A stretch of DNA of 64,000 nt. Source: SZUA-36 sp963749115 (GTDB taxonomy: Bacteria > Pseudomonadota > Gammaproteobacteria > Xanthomonadales > SZUA-36). Below are positions 20,325 through 30,075 of this stretch, in pieces (position 1 is the stretch's first letter; each line of letters starts with the position of its first letter). The DNA is taken from contig CAVVLP010000002.1 of assembly GCA_963749115.1 (NCBI GenBank), forward strand, positions 434,001-498,000, read 5' to 3'. A model generated the notes under the pieces. The model searched no databases, was not told where the DNA came from, and saw only the letters and a list, made by a program, of their open reading frames with translations. A program made the position numbers and the translations under genes.

Positions 20325-21647
20325 ATGCGCCGGATCCAAATTTTCAGCTTGTCTCTCCTGTGTTCGGTTCTGACAGTAGTTTCTGTCAGTACCTTCGCCT
20401 CGCCAACACTGGATGCCAATGAGTCTGCCATCGTCACCTGGAGTGAAAGCCACACCGAGGATGCGATAGACCTGCTGGAGAAACTGGTCAATATCAACAG
20501 CGGCAGTCTGAACCAGCAGGGTGTTAAAGAGGTTGGTGCGATATTGCGTGCGGAACTGGACGGGCTTGGTTTTGAGACACGATGGGTCGACATGCCCGAG
20601 GAAATGCAGCGTGCCGGCCACTTGTTTGGAGAACATGCCGGTACCCGTGGCAAGAAATTGCTGCTGATAGGCCACCTCGATACCGTGTTTGAGCCGGATG
20701 ATGCTTTTCAGACTTTTGCACGCGATGGCTCAAAAGCAACCGGACCGGGGATCGAAGACATGAAGTCCGGTGATGTCATTATTATTTACGCACTCAAGGC
20801 CTGCAGGCCGCGGGTGTTCTCGATGGCTCGCAGATCATGGTTGCTTTTACCGGGGACGAGGAATCTACCGGAAAACCATTGAGCATTTCCAGAAAGGACT
20901 TGATCGAGGCGGGTCAGTGGGCTGATGTTGCACTCGGTTTCGAGGCGGGTATCGACAGTGACGGCAGGGAGTGGGCGACCATCGCACGGCGCAGTTCGAG
21001 TAACTGGTGCCTTGAGGTCACGGGCAAACAGGCTCATTCGGCCGGAATCTTCAACGATAGAACAGGTGCCGGGGCGATATTTGAAGCCGCCAGGATACTC
21101 AATGGGTTTTACGAAGAGGTCAGGGGTGAGGAGTACCTGACTTTCAACGCGGGAACCATCATGGGCGGTACCGAGGTCAGTGGTGATTGTACATACACCC
21201 GAAGGCCGGGTTTTCGGCAAGACCAATGTTGTTCCCAACCGTGTTGTTGTTCGTGGTGGTATGCGTACCATTTCACAGGAACAAATGGACAGGGCCCGTG
21301 AAGCGATGCGCGGCGTGGTTGCACGCAGCCTGCCGGTAACAGAGGCCTCCATCAGTTTTATCGACAGTTATCCACCGATGGCACCAACCGAGGGTAATAA
21401 AAAGCTGAGTGATATGCTTTCTCAAATAAATCAGGACCTGGGGCGTCAGGCCATGCCCATACTCGACGCGGCAAGACGTGGTGCGGCGGACATTTCTTTC
21501 GTGGCGCCTTACACCGATGGCCTCGCGGGTATGGGTGCCTATGGCAAGGGCGGGCATACACCGCATGAATCACTGGACCTGAATTCAATACCCATTGCAA
21601 TCCAACGGGCAGCTATCCTGATCTATCGACTCAGCCGTCAGGAATAA
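20325..21647 (+). CDS. M20 family metallopeptidase, exported (two frameshifts)
   Basis: This is a zinc peptidase of the M20 (glutamate carboxypeptidase/ArgE-like) family with a Sec signal peptide ending near Ala26. The metal-binding HLDTVF motif near residue 124 and GPGIEDMKSG follow, then GDEEST with the catalytic Glu, and a C-terminal GYGKGGHTPHESLDL-type motif. Three successive frames are needed. The first shift is near 20800, where restoring one C in GGCCTG continues ALKALQAAGVLDGSQ. The second is near 21190, leading into GRVFGKTNVVPNR. Start ATG follows an AAGGAA ribosome site. It is divergent from the DUF885 gene, so both hydrolases may share a regulatory region. Confidence 0.8.
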
Positions 21648-21708
21648 TCTACCCGGGTTCGGGCGCGGATAGTTCGCGGGCCGGTGCAATAAGTGCAACG
21701 GGATTTTA

Positions 21709-23208
21709 TTACTTAATTAACGACCCCAACACACCACGTAAAATCTTCCGGCCTGAGGCACCACCTATGGCTGTCCCAAAGCTACGGGCCATACTCTTGA
21801 AAAAAGCCTCGGTCGCACCCTGGCGCTTACTCGCGCGCGGCTTCGGTTTACTGGCCTGTTTTTTCGACTCAGCCTGCTTTTGTTTATTCAGCTCTTCCTG
21901 CTTCAGAGCCTGTTCCTGCTTCTTCAAGCTGGCCGCAATGCGTTCGAGTAACACCTCATGGGCGGAACGCGGGTCGATGGCTTCGGCATAAAGCTTCATA
22001 TTACGATCGGCATCCCGAATGACCTTGCGTTCCTCATCGCTGGCCCTGCCCATGCGTGAATGCGGTGGTCGTACCAGCACCCGCTGTACGGGTGCGGGAA
22101 CCCCTTTATTCTGCAAGGTGGACACCAGAGCTTCGCCCACACCCATTTCCGTGATGACGGTGGCCGTATCCAGGTCAGGATTGGTGCGGAAAGATTGTGC
22201 TGCAACCCTTACGACTTTTTGCTCCTTGGGGGTATAGGCACGCAGTGCATGCTGGATGCGATTGCCCAGTTGGCTAAGAACGCTGTCGGGTATATCACCC
22301 GGGCTCTGGGTGACAAAGTAGATACCCACGCCCTTTGAGCGGATTAACCTGACGACCTGCTCAATTTTATTTAACAGTGCCTTGGGTGCATCCTTGAACA
22401 ACAGGTGGGCTTCGTCGAAAAAGAACACCAGGATGGGTTGTTCCGGATCACCGAGTTCAGGCAGGTTTTCGAACAGTTCTGATAACAGCCACAGGAGAAA
22501 GGTCGCGTAGACCCTTTGGCTGCGGACCAAAATGTCGGCAGCCAGGATATTGATCATGCCACGGCCATCACGACTGGTCTGCATGAAGTCTTCCAGTTGG
22601 AGTGCCGGTTCGCCGAAGAACTGGTCGCCGCCTTCACGCTCCAGCATCAGCAAACGACGTAAAATAGCATTGACAGATGCCTTTGAAACACCGAACCCGA
22701 CCCCCAGGTTTTTGCCATTCTCACCGAGGTATTCCAAAGTGGTGCGCAGGTCGGCCAGGTCGACCAGTAACATACCCTCATTATCGGCAAATTCAAAAAC
22801 CAGGGTCAATATGCTCTCCTGGGTCTCATTCAGATCCAGCAGACGCGAAATAAGCTGTGGCCCCATTTCTGATATCGTTGAGCGTACAGGTGTGCCCTGT
22901 TGCCCAAACACATCCCAGAAGGCCACCGGGTAGCCGCGTTGGGTATAGTTCTCTATACCGATCTTCTCAACCCGTTCATCGACTTTCGGGTGAGGTTTGC
23001 CGGCCTGGCTGATACCGGAAACATCGCCTTTAATATCGGCAAGGAAAACGGGTATGCCGAGGTCGGAGAAGCCCTCTGCCAGGCACTGCAGGGTGACCGT
23101 CTTACCGGTACCCGTCGCTCCGGCCACCAGGCCGTGACGGTTTGCGTAGCGCGGGTTGAGAAAAATTTGTCCGGCATCGCTGCCACCAATAAGAATGCCT
23201 TCGCTCAT
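21709..23208 (-). CDS. HerA-like P-loop ATPase of the YjgR/DUF853 family
   Basis: The start MSEGILIGGSD gives 499 residues. Walker A is ATGTGKT near residue 32, and a Walker B-like FFFDEAHLLF lies near residue 265. The C-terminal tail is Lys- and Gln-rich. This matches the YjgR (DUF853) group of HerA/FtsK-type NTPases. Their role is not established; they resemble DNA-translocating helicases. A longer in-frame start would add 35 residues with no family match. The gene is intact and convergent with the M20 gene. Confidence 0.85.
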   Translation of the reverse strand: MSEGILIGGSDAGQIFLNPRYANRHGLVAGATGTGKTVTLQCLAEGFSDLGIPVFLADIKGDVSGISQAGKPHPKVDERVEKIGIENYTQRGYPVAFWDVFGQQGTPVRSTISEMGPQLISRLLDLNETQESILTLVFEFADNEGMLLVDLADLRTTLEYLGENGKNLGVGFGVSKASVNAILRRLLMLEREGGDQFFGEPALQLEDFMQTSRDGRGMINILAADILVRSQRVYATFLLWLLSELFENLPELGDPEQPILVFFFDEAHLLFKDAPKALLNKIEQVVRLIRSKGVGIYFVTQSPGDIPDSVLSQLGNRIQHALRAYTPKEQKVVRVAAQSFRTNPDLDTATVITEMGVGEALVSTLQNKGVPAPVQRVLVRPPHSRMGRASDEERKVIRDADRNMKLYAEAIDPRSAHEVLLERIAASLKKQEQALKQEELNKQKQAESKKQASKPKPRASKRQGATEAFFKSMARSFGTAIGGASGRKILRGVLGSLIK

Positions 23209-23333
23209 ACTTGCAGTACCCCGGTTGTTGTCTGGATTATGACCTAGATTTAACAAAAGTTGATTGATGCAGCATAGCTTACCAGTTCTTCCGGTGGCAT
23301 TATATTCACCCAATGAAGTTTTAAGGAAAGAAG

Positions 23334-24233
23334 ATGCGCTGGAAAGGTGGCAGGAAGAGCAGCAATATAGAAGACAGACGCGGGCAGAGCGTCGGAATTG
23401 GTGGTGGCTCGGGTTCGGGCCTGTTGAGTTTCATTCCTATGCTGGTGCGTAGCAAGACCGGTCGCATCATGCTGCTGATTGGCGTGGTTGTATTTTTCGG
23501 CAGTCGCATGATGGGGTTTGACCTGCTTCCCTTTTTACTGGGTGGCGGTAGTTCAACCGTCAGCAGCGAACCACGCGAATTGACTCCAGCGGATAAGGAG
23601 ATGGGAGAGTTTGTCGCAGCCGTATTAGCAGATACCGAGGATACCTGGCAGGCCCTGTTCAGGAAACAGGGTGGAGTTTACCGCGAGCCAACGCTGGTTT
23701 TATTCACGGGCAGAGTCAACTCTGCCTGTGGTATGGCCTCTGCTGCGGTCGGACCATTTTATTGCCCGGGTGACCAGAAGCTGTACCTTGATTTATCATT
23801 CTTCCGGGATCTGAAACAACGTCATGGTGCTCCCGGTGACTTTGCCCAGGCCTATGTTATTGCGCACGAGGTGGGTCATCATGTGCAGACACTGATTGGT
23901 GTCAGCGACCAGGTCCGCCAGGCCGGTCGGGGCAGAAGCAAGGCCGAGGTGAATGCCCTGTCGGTGAAGCAGGAGTTGCAGGCGGATTGTTTTGCCGGTC
24001 TGTGGGGTCATGCCGCCAATACCGAACGCCAGCTGCTTGACCCGGGTGATCTTGAAGAAGCGTTGACCGCGGCAACCGCGATCGGTGATGACCGTTTGCA
24101 GAAGGAAGCAGGGCGGGGTGTTGTACCTGACAGCTTTACCCATGGCTCTTCGGCACAGCGTGTTAAATGGTTCAGAAGGGGTTTTGAGTCGGGTGACATC
24201 AACAGCTGTGATACTTTTACGTTGATGGACTAG
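23334..24233 (+). CDS. ypfJ: Neutral zinc metallopeptidase, YpfJ family
   Basis: MRWKGGRKSSNIEDRRG is the typical start of the YpfJ family. It is followed by a Gly/Ser linker and a single transmembrane segment at about residues 35-58. The catalytic zinc motif AHEVGHHVQ lies near residue 183, with Cys residues CGMASAAVGPFYCPGD upstream and the conserved QELQADCFAGLW downstream. The length of 299 aa is standard. Substrates are unknown. The start ATG has an AGGAAAG ribosome site. DUF3300 and DUF2950 genes follow on the same strand. Confidence 0.9.
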   Translation: MRWKGGRKSSNIEDRRGQSVGIGGGSGSGLLSFIPMLVRSKTGRIMLLIGVVVFFGSRMMGFDLLPFLLGGGSSTVSSEPRELTPADKEMGEFVAAVLADTEDTWQALFRKQGGVYREPTLVLFTGRVNSACGMASAAVGPFYCPGDQKLYLDLSFFRDLKQRHGAPGDFAQAYVIAHEVGHHVQTLIGVSDQVRQAGRGRSKAEVNALSVKQELQADCFAGLWGHAANTERQLLDPGDLEEALTAATAIGDDRLQKEAGRGVVPDSFTHGSSAQRVKWFRRGFESGDINSCDTFTLMD

Positions 24234-24261
24234 TCAACGGGTATAGAGAGAGGCAAAATTT

Positions 24262-25509
24262 ATGAAACAGCATCAAATCCGGCTCGGAGAATTCACACGG
24301 TTCTTCACGCTGACCGTCTATTTGACATTGATTCTACTGGGCTTACCTGCCGTGGCAGTTGCGGCGACAGACGAGACTCCAGCAACGGCAGAAGCAGCGA
24401 CCAGTGATGGCTTTGATGCCGAGCACCTGGAGCAACTGGTTGCACCGATCGCGCTGTACCCCGATGCCCTGTTGATGCAAATCATGATGGCAGCGACCTA
24501 TCCACTCGAGATCGTCGAGGCGGACCGCTGGATCAGGGAACAACCGGATCTCACAGGTGATGCCCTCGATAATGCTTTGCTGGAGAAGGACTGGGACCCC
24601 AGTGTCAAGTCGTTGACCACCTTGCCCAGTGTACTCAAGCAGATGAGCGAGAACCTGGACTGGACCCAGGACCTTGGTGATGCCTTCCTGGCACAACAGG
24701 ACGATCTGTTGGATACCGCTCAACGTATGCGTGGCCTGGCCTACGATGCGGGCAACCTGGAGACCACTGAACAGCAGTCGGTCACGCAGCAGGAGGATAA
24801 GATCATCGTAATCGAATCCACATCGCCAGAGGTGATCTACGTACCCACCTATTCACCTACCGTTGTCTATGGCCCTGCATGGGTCTATCCGTACTGGTAC
24901 TACCCACGCTGGTATTACCCGCCGAGACCCGGGTATGGCTTTGTGGCCTTCGGTGCCGGAGTTGTAGTCGGGGCTGCGATCTGGGGTGGCTGCCGTTGGG
25001 GCTGGGGTCGAAATAATGTGAATATCAATATAAATCGTCATAACGAATTCAATCGAAAAACGAACATTAATGCCGACCTTAACAGGATAAGCTCCCGTGG
25101 TAACAACGGAAGGGCCGACTGGAAACATGACAGCAAGCATCGCAAGGGTGTCAACTACGGTAGTTCCGACGTGGCGAAAAAGTATGGCGCCAGCTCAGGT
25201 TCCAACCGCGTTACGAAAAACCAGGCCCGCGGTCGCACAAATGTATCGACGGCAAACAGGGGGGGTGCGGCGACAACTGCGAACAGAGGCGGCACGGGTA
25301 TGCAAGCAGCTAACCGCAAAGCAACAGGCTCGAAAACGAGTCCATCGGCTTCGAATCGAAGTTATAGCAGCAATAAATCTGCCTATAGTGGTTCACGCAA
25401 CCCATCTTCTGACCGGGCATCCAGTTATCGCGGTGCATCGAGCCGTGGTCACAGATCTTATGGCGGTTCGCGCGGTGGAATGAGCCGTGACGGCGGACGC
25501 CGGCGCTAG
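24262..25509 (+). CDS. DUF3300 domain secreted protein
   Basis: A Sec signal peptide (about residues 1-34) is followed by the DUF3300 domain. It begins LEQLVAPIALYPDALLMQIMMAATYPLEIVEADRW and ends near a Tyr/Pro/Trp-rich stretch (VIYVPTYSPTVVYGP, YPYWYYPRWYYPP). The C-terminal 170 residues are low-complexity Asn, Ser, Arg and Gly, probably disordered and possibly wall- or nucleic-acid-binding (inference). The family has no proven function. A DUF2950 gene starts 15 bases later, a pairing I recall from other proteobacterial genomes. Confidence 0.88.
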   Translation: MKQHQIRLGEFTRFFTLTVYLTLILLGLPAVAVAATDETPATAEAATSDGFDAEHLEQLVAPIALYPDALLMQIMMAATYPLEIVEADRWIREQPDLTGDALDNALLEKDWDPSVKSLTTLPSVLKQMSENLDWTQDLGDAFLAQQDDLLDTAQRMRGLAYDAGNLETTEQQSVTQQEDKIIVIESTSPEVIYVPTYSPTVVYGPAWVYPYWYYPRWYYPPRPGYGFVAFGAGVVVGAAIWGGCRWGWGRNNVNININRHNEFNRKTNINADLNRISSRGNNGRADWKHDSKHRKGVNYGSSDVAKKYGASSGSNRVTKNQARGRTNVSTANRGGAATTANRGGTGMQAANRKATGSKTSPSASNRSYSSNKSAYSGSRNPSSDRASSYRGASSRGHRSYGGSRGGMSRDGGRRR

Positions 25510-25524
25510 GTCAAGGAGAATGAA

Positions 25525-26463
25525 ATGAAAGTACTGATAAAACGAAAACCTGTTGTCATGGCAGGCTTACTCCTGACGATCCTGCTATCCGCCTGTAGCC
25601 AGCCATCGCAGGAAATTTTTGATAGCCCTGAAGCAGCGATCCAGACGCTTTCTGAATTGATAGACCAATCCGACAGTCAACGAACAGAGCAGGTTTTTGG
25701 GGCCGGTAGTGCGGAGATGTTTCAGTCCGGAGACGAAGAGGCTGATCGCGAGGATTTCAGCCGGGTCAACGAAATGATTCAGACAGGCGTGGAATTTGAA
25801 GATATCGACGAAAGCACCAAAATAGCCTTGTTCGGTGATGCTGCCTGGCCCTGGCCAATTCCGCTGGTTAAGGATGGAAAAGGCTGGCGTTTCGATACAG
25901 AAAAGGGCAGGGCAGAGCTACTGAACCGAAGGGTAGGTCACAATGAACTGTGGACCCTGACGGCCTTGCACGAACTTGTGGAGGCGCAACGGGAGTACCG
26001 CAGTGAATCACGTGACGGTAACCCGCTATCCTATGCCCAAAAGTTCCGCAGCACCGAGGGTAAACACGACGGTTTGTATTGGCAAACTGCAGATGGAGAG
26101 GAACTGAGTCCGGCGGGTGAATTGCTGGCTGAATCAGATGCACGGGAAGGTGAACCTCGACCGTTCCATGGTTATTACTATCGCATTCTTACCGCCCGTG
26201 GTGAGAATGCACCCGGTGGCGAATTGGACTATCTTGACGAAAACGGACATCTGACACGTGGCTTTGGTGCGATTGCCTGGCCTGCCAAGTATGGTAATTC
26301 AGGTGTAATGACCTTTGTGGTTAGCAATCGCGGCCTGGTCTTCCAGAAAGATCTCGGTCCGATGACCGACAAGATGGTGGAGAAAATTGACAGTTACAAC
26401 CCCGATTCAAGCTGGGCACCCACAGGCGATTCGATGGCTAGTGCCGTGGAATTGGGTGACTGA
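25525..26463 (+). CDS. DUF2950 family exported lipoprotein
   Basis: The N-terminus is a lipoprotein signal with lipobox LLSAC at about residues 20-24. The mature protein has the conserved layout of DUF2950: an FDSPEAAIQTLSELI helix, a central WRFDTEKGRAELLNRRVGHNE segment and a C-terminal HGYYYRILTARGENAPGGELDY region ending in SNRGLVFQKDLG. No catalytic motif can be named. It follows the DUF3300 gene by 15 bases with a CAAGGAGAA ribosome site, so the two are almost certainly co-translated. Confidence 0.88.
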   Translation: MKVLIKRKPVVMAGLLLTILLSACSQPSQEIFDSPEAAIQTLSELIDQSDSQRTEQVFGAGSAEMFQSGDEEADREDFSRVNEMIQTGVEFEDIDESTKIALFGDAAWPWPIPLVKDGKGWRFDTEKGRAELLNRRVGHNELWTLTALHELVEAQREYRSESRDGNPLSYAQKFRSTEGKHDGLYWQTADGEELSPAGELLAESDAREGEPRPFHGYYYRILTARGENAPGGELDYLDENGHLTRGFGAIAWPAKYGNSGVMTFVVSNRGLVFQKDLGPMTDKMVEKIDSYNPDSSWAPTGDSMASAVELGD

Positions 26464-26584
26464 TATTCAAGATCCCAGTAAACCGAACAGGTTGATTCGA
26501 AAGTCTGCTGGAACGGCAATGTTGCCGTAGTACCTTCCATTACCGGGATGGCCCCACGTATTCCAAAACGGTGACAACTGAACC

Positions 26585-28321
26585 ATGAACACAGCACATT
26601 CATTTGATATGTCCCTGGCCATCACCGGCTCGGGGGGCATTGGCGCGATCACTGTGGGTGAGCTTCTTCTGCGTTTGGCTGGGAAAAGCGGTTTTTTCGG
26701 TCTGATGCGACGTTCCTTTGGTCCACAGATTCGTGGTGGAGAGACTGCCGCATTGTTGCGGATCAGCGATCAGACAGTGCATTGCATGAATGACAGCTTT
26801 GATCTGCTGCTGGCCCTTGACTGGTTGAATGCTGAGCGATTTGCTGAAGAGATCACGCTGCGGCCGGGTGGCCTGATCATTGCTGACCCATCTGCCGGTG
26901 AAGTGCCGTTGGTCTATAGTGAAATGGGTATCGAGGTTCTCGAGATACCGATGAAGGCCCTGGCCGGGGAGGTGCCGGGTGGTCGGTCAAACCTGATCGC
27001 ACTGGGTCTGCTTGCACACTGGTTGGGTTTTTCCGGCGATACTGCCGACAAGCTGATCGACAGTGTTTTTTCTCTCAAGGGGGAGGAGATAGTCAGTGGC
27101 TCAAGGGGCGCTTTCAATAAGGGCTTCAGCGATGATGTAATTGTTAAAGCACGCAAGGCCCGGCAGCCGTCTGCACCGGTTAAAAAGCGGTCCCAGGCAG
27201 GTCGCTGGCAGTTGAGTGGAAACGAGGCCTGTGGGTTGGGCGCCCTGAGGGGCGGTATTCGTTTTGCAGCGGCTTACCCGATCACACCGGCCACCGAGTT
27301 GCTTGAGTGGCTGGCTCCAAGGCTGAAGACATTGGGTGGGGGCTTGCTGCAGGCGGAGGATGAACTGGCCTCAATTAATATGATTATCGGTGGTTCATTT
27401 GGTGGTGTACCGTCCATGACAGCGACTTCTGGTCCCGGTCTTTCGCTGATGCTCGAGGCCATGGGTCTTGCAGTAGCCGCAGAAGTGCCGGCTACGGTAG
27501 TGAACGTGATGCGTGGTGGCCCATCGACTGGTTGCCCGACAAAATCAGAGCAAACTGACCTTAACGTTGCCCTGTATGGACTGCACGGTGATGCGCCACA
27601 CCTGGTACTCGGTGCGCTGGATCATGCAGATTGCATATTGACCACCGAATGGGCAGTCAGGCTGGCGGAGGCGCTGCAAACACTTGCAGTGGTGCTGAGT
27701 GATCAATACCTCGCGCAGTCGCGGGTGTTATTGTCGAGGCCGAATTATGAACTACCCGCAATTCCACTGCGAAGCCTTGCCTCTGAGGATGAGAATTACC
27801 AACGATATCAGCTCACCGAGAGTGGTATATCACCGATGGCCATTCCGGGCACAGCCTTGAACATGTATGTCGCCGATGGTCTTGAACACACCGAAACCGG
27901 TAAGCCTTCAAGTATGGCGGTGGACCACCAGGCCCAGCTTGATAAACGCTTACGTAAAATCACCGATTTCGAATTTGGTGAGCTTTGGGCGGATATCCGG
28001 GGGCAGGGGACCACCGCCATCGTCACCTGGGGCTCAAGCTCGGGTGCGGTGCGTGAGGCTGCTGAGCGTTTGGCCAGCGGTGGCGAAGCAGTAAAGGTGA
28101 TCGCGATACGTCTGCTCCTGCCAGCCAGCCCGGAAAAACTGGCTGCAGAACTTCAGGACGTAAAGCGTGTGCTGGTGGTCGAGCAAAGCCATTCACGGCA
28201 GTTTTATCTGTACCTGCGCAGCTTTTACGATATTGCCGCAGACACCCGGGTATTGGCCCGCCCCGGTCCGTTGTTGATCACGCCGGGTGAGATCGTTAAA
28301 AATATTCAGGAGTGGAGTTGA
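26585..28321 (+). CDS. korA: 2-oxoacid:acceptor oxidoreductase, fused gamma-alpha subunit
   Basis: This subunit of a ferredoxin-dependent 2-oxoacid oxidoreductase carries the gamma domain first (ITGSGGIGAITVGELL to about residue 185). The alpha pyrimidine-binding domain follows (EACGLGALRGGIRFAAAYPITPATELLE near 215, QAEDELASINMIIGGSFGG, and ATSGPGLSLM). A C-terminal transketolase-type domain ends in VVEQSHSRQF. This gamma-alpha fusion is typical of 2-oxoglutarate (KorA) type enzymes, which convert the oxoacid and CoA to acyl-CoA, CO2 and reduced ferredoxin. Substrate choice (2-oxoglutarate or pyruvate) is inferred. The stop is 2 bases before the korB start. Confidence 0.9.
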   Translation: MNTAHSFDMSLAITGSGGIGAITVGELLLRLAGKSGFFGLMRRSFGPQIRGGETAALLRISDQTVHCMNDSFDLLLALDWLNAERFAEEITLRPGGLIIADPSAGEVPLVYSEMGIEVLEIPMKALAGEVPGGRSNLIALGLLAHWLGFSGDTADKLIDSVFSLKGEEIVSGSRGAFNKGFSDDVIVKARKARQPSAPVKKRSQAGRWQLSGNEACGLGALRGGIRFAAAYPITPATELLEWLAPRLKTLGGGLLQAEDELASINMIIGGSFGGVPSMTATSGPGLSLMLEAMGLAVAAEVPATVVNVMRGGPSTGCPTKSEQTDLNVALYGLHGDAPHLVLGALDHADCILTTEWAVRLAEALQTLAVVLSDQYLAQSRVLLSRPNYELPAIPLRSLASEDENYQRYQLTESGISPMAIPGTALNMYVADGLEHTETGKPSSMAVDHQAQLDKRLRKITDFEFGELWADIRGQGTTAIVTWGSSSGAVREAAERLASGGEAVKVIAIRLLLPASPEKLAAELQDVKRVLVVEQSHSRQFYLYLRSFYDIAADTRVLARPGPLLITPGEIVKNIQEWS

Positions 28322-28323
28322 AC

Positions 28324-29162
28324 ATGAGCACACCACAAGCAGCTGCCCTGACGTTTAAGGACTACAAATCGAGAACCAAGCCCATCTGGTGCCCGGGTTG
28401 TGGCGATTTCGCGGTGCTTAATGCCATCACCAAGGCACTTGCCATACTTCAATTGCCGCTTGGAGAAAGTCGCCCTGGTCTCCGGCATCGGCTGTTCTTC
28501 CCGCATTGCCGCCTATACCAGCGTGTACGGTTTTCATGGTGTGCATGGCCGCGCTTTGCCGCTGGCTGCCGGCTTGAAAGCTGCGCGTAAGGATCTGACT
28601 GTGCTGGTTGCCGGTGGTGATGGCGATGGTCTATCCATTGGCGGCAATCATTTTATCCATGCCTGCCGTCGCAATATGGATTTAACCTACATCATGATGG
28701 ACAACGAGGTATACGGTATGACCAAGGGCCAGGCTTCGCCAACGACCGCACATGATTGGGAGAATAGCAAGCTGACGCCCGAGGGCACAGGGATTCGCTC
28801 CTTCAAGCCCGCCGCATTGGCACTGGCTGCAGGTGCATCGTTTATCGCACGTGGTTTTTCAGGCGACCCGAATGACCTTGCACGCATCCTGGTTGCTGGT
28901 ATCAAGCACAAGGGGTTTTCATTTATCCAGGCACTCAGCACCTGCCCGACTTTTCGCCCTGAGCACGCGGAGTGGAAGAACCACGTCCGTAAATTTGAAG
29001 CAGAGGCAACCGATAACCCCCTTGTTGCCATCGAGCATATCGTTGCGGATGACGGTATGAGCACCGGTATTATGTACCAGAGAGAACTGCCTGACCTGAA
29101 GCGCGCGGGCAACTGCGCAGGGAGCGGAATTGGCGGAATTTGAAAGTGAGTTTGAACTATGA
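28324..29162 (+). CDS. korB: 2-oxoacid:ferredoxin oxidoreductase beta subunit (two frameshifts)
   Basis: The TPP-binding partner of the upstream alpha subunit. It starts MSTPQAAALTFKDYKS and has the WCPGCGDFAVL cluster-associated motif near residue 23 and the TPP-Mg motif GGDGDGLSIGGNH near 95. A one-base excess near 28462 (CTTGGAGAAA) shifts frame, after which VALVSGIGCSSRI continues. A second shift near 29110 recovers a family-like acidic tail ELAEFESEFEL ending at TGA 29160-29162. That stop overlaps the ATG of the next gene (ATGA), supporting the reconstruction. Taken literally, the clean reading frame ends at 29143 with an unrelated tail. Confidence 0.85.
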
Positions 29163-29680
29163 GCATGTCCGATAAAATTACAGATCTCGACACCTTCCTG
29201 GTCTATTCGATCACACTCGAGGAGGAGGCCGCCGAACGACACGATGAACTGGCCGACATGATGGGTGTACACAACAACCCGGAAGTGGCTGCCACTTTTC
29301 GCAAGCTGGCGCATTACAGCCGTTTGCATGCACAGGAGATCAGGGATCGTTCAGAGGGCCATGATTTGCCTGTAATCGCACCCTGGGATTTCGGTTGGGA
29401 AGACATGGAAGGTCCGGAAACCGGCGACATATCCGGTGTGAACTACCTGATGAACAACGCGCAGGCACTTAAACTGGCCATGGGTAACGAGAAGCGTGCC
29501 TTTGATTTTTACGACCAGATCGGCCGCGAAAGCCCGATCCCGGAGGTTGCGGTCATGGCCGCAGAATTCGCCGCAGAGGAAAAGGAACACCTGGCTCTGC
29601 TGCAAGCCTGGATGGACAAAACGACAGATTCGGTGGATGAACAACGCGTCGACTTTGACCTGGTGAAAATTACCAAGTGA
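29159..29680 (+). CDS. Ferritin-like/rubrerythrin-type diiron protein
   Basis: A 173-residue helical protein with spaced Glu/His ligands. TLEEEAAERHDELADMM occurs in helix 1, HYSRLHAQEI in helix 2, ALKLAMGNEKRAFDFYDQIG in helix 3 and FAAEEKEHLALLQAWM in helix 4, as in ferritin-like four-helix diiron folds. It has no rubredoxin-like Cys pairs. It overlaps korB by ATGA, so the two are coupled. In this setting it may protect the oxygen-sensitive oxidoreductase or store iron for its clusters (inference). Confidence 0.85.
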   Translation: MSMSDKITDLDTFLVYSITLEEEAAERHDELADMMGVHNNPEVAATFRKLAHYSRLHAQEIRDRSEGHDLPVIAPWDFGWEDMEGPETGDISGVNYLMNNAQALKLAMGNEKRAFDFYDQIGRESPIPEVAVMAAEFAAEEKEHLALLQAWMDKTTDSVDEQRVDFDLVKITK

Positions 29681-29710
29681 TTTTCCAGGGTGTCCGCGGC
29701 ATTCTTTTGA

Positions 29711-29797
29711 CGACCGCAAGACAGTTATGGACTGGGCGATTACGACGACAATCTGAGTGCTGAGTTGCACCGGGAACAGGCAAAAAAAGCCGCCTAA
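29711..29797 (+). other. Possible 3' coding fragment
   Basis: A short frame after a TGA at 29708-29710 encodes about 28 residues ending in LSAELHREQAKKAA. It has coding-like composition but no start. It may be the tail of a lost third gene of the kor operon, or chance. The following stretch to 30075 contains a run of eight G (from 29815), an FNR-type box and a possible promoter, but no gene. Confidence 0.25.
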
Positions 29798-29887
29798 CAC
29801 TTACCCAAATTTTGCGGGGGGGGAGGCAATCTTTAGGGCAGCCATCAGGCGACGGTCAAAGGTTACACATGACCGGGTGAATCTGAC

Positions 29888-29901
29888 TTGATCTATATCA
29901 A
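29888..29901. promoter_or_regulatory. FNR/ANR-type binding site
   Basis: TTGAT, four bases (CTAT), then ATCAA is an exact match to the FNR-family consensus TTGAT-N4-ATCAA. It lies in the intergenic region after the korAB-ferritin genes and 175 bases before the rhodanese ATG. A TTGACA-like hexamer follows at about 29923 and a TATACT at 30039-30044. Which gene it controls is not certain. Oxygen-responsive regulation of the rhodanese gene is the simplest reading. Confidence 0.6.
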
Positions 29902-30075
29902 GTTATCCCATTTTTTAAATCATTGACAGGGAAACAAATGATGCAGGTCAAGCGCCAATAATCCATCAAGGCAATTTGGGCCCGTTTCAGTTGCGGCTAA
30001 TACGCGATCCCATCAGAATGACTGCAGTTGGCTGGCACTATACTAATGCACATGGTGAATAGGAGTTTTGTGATT

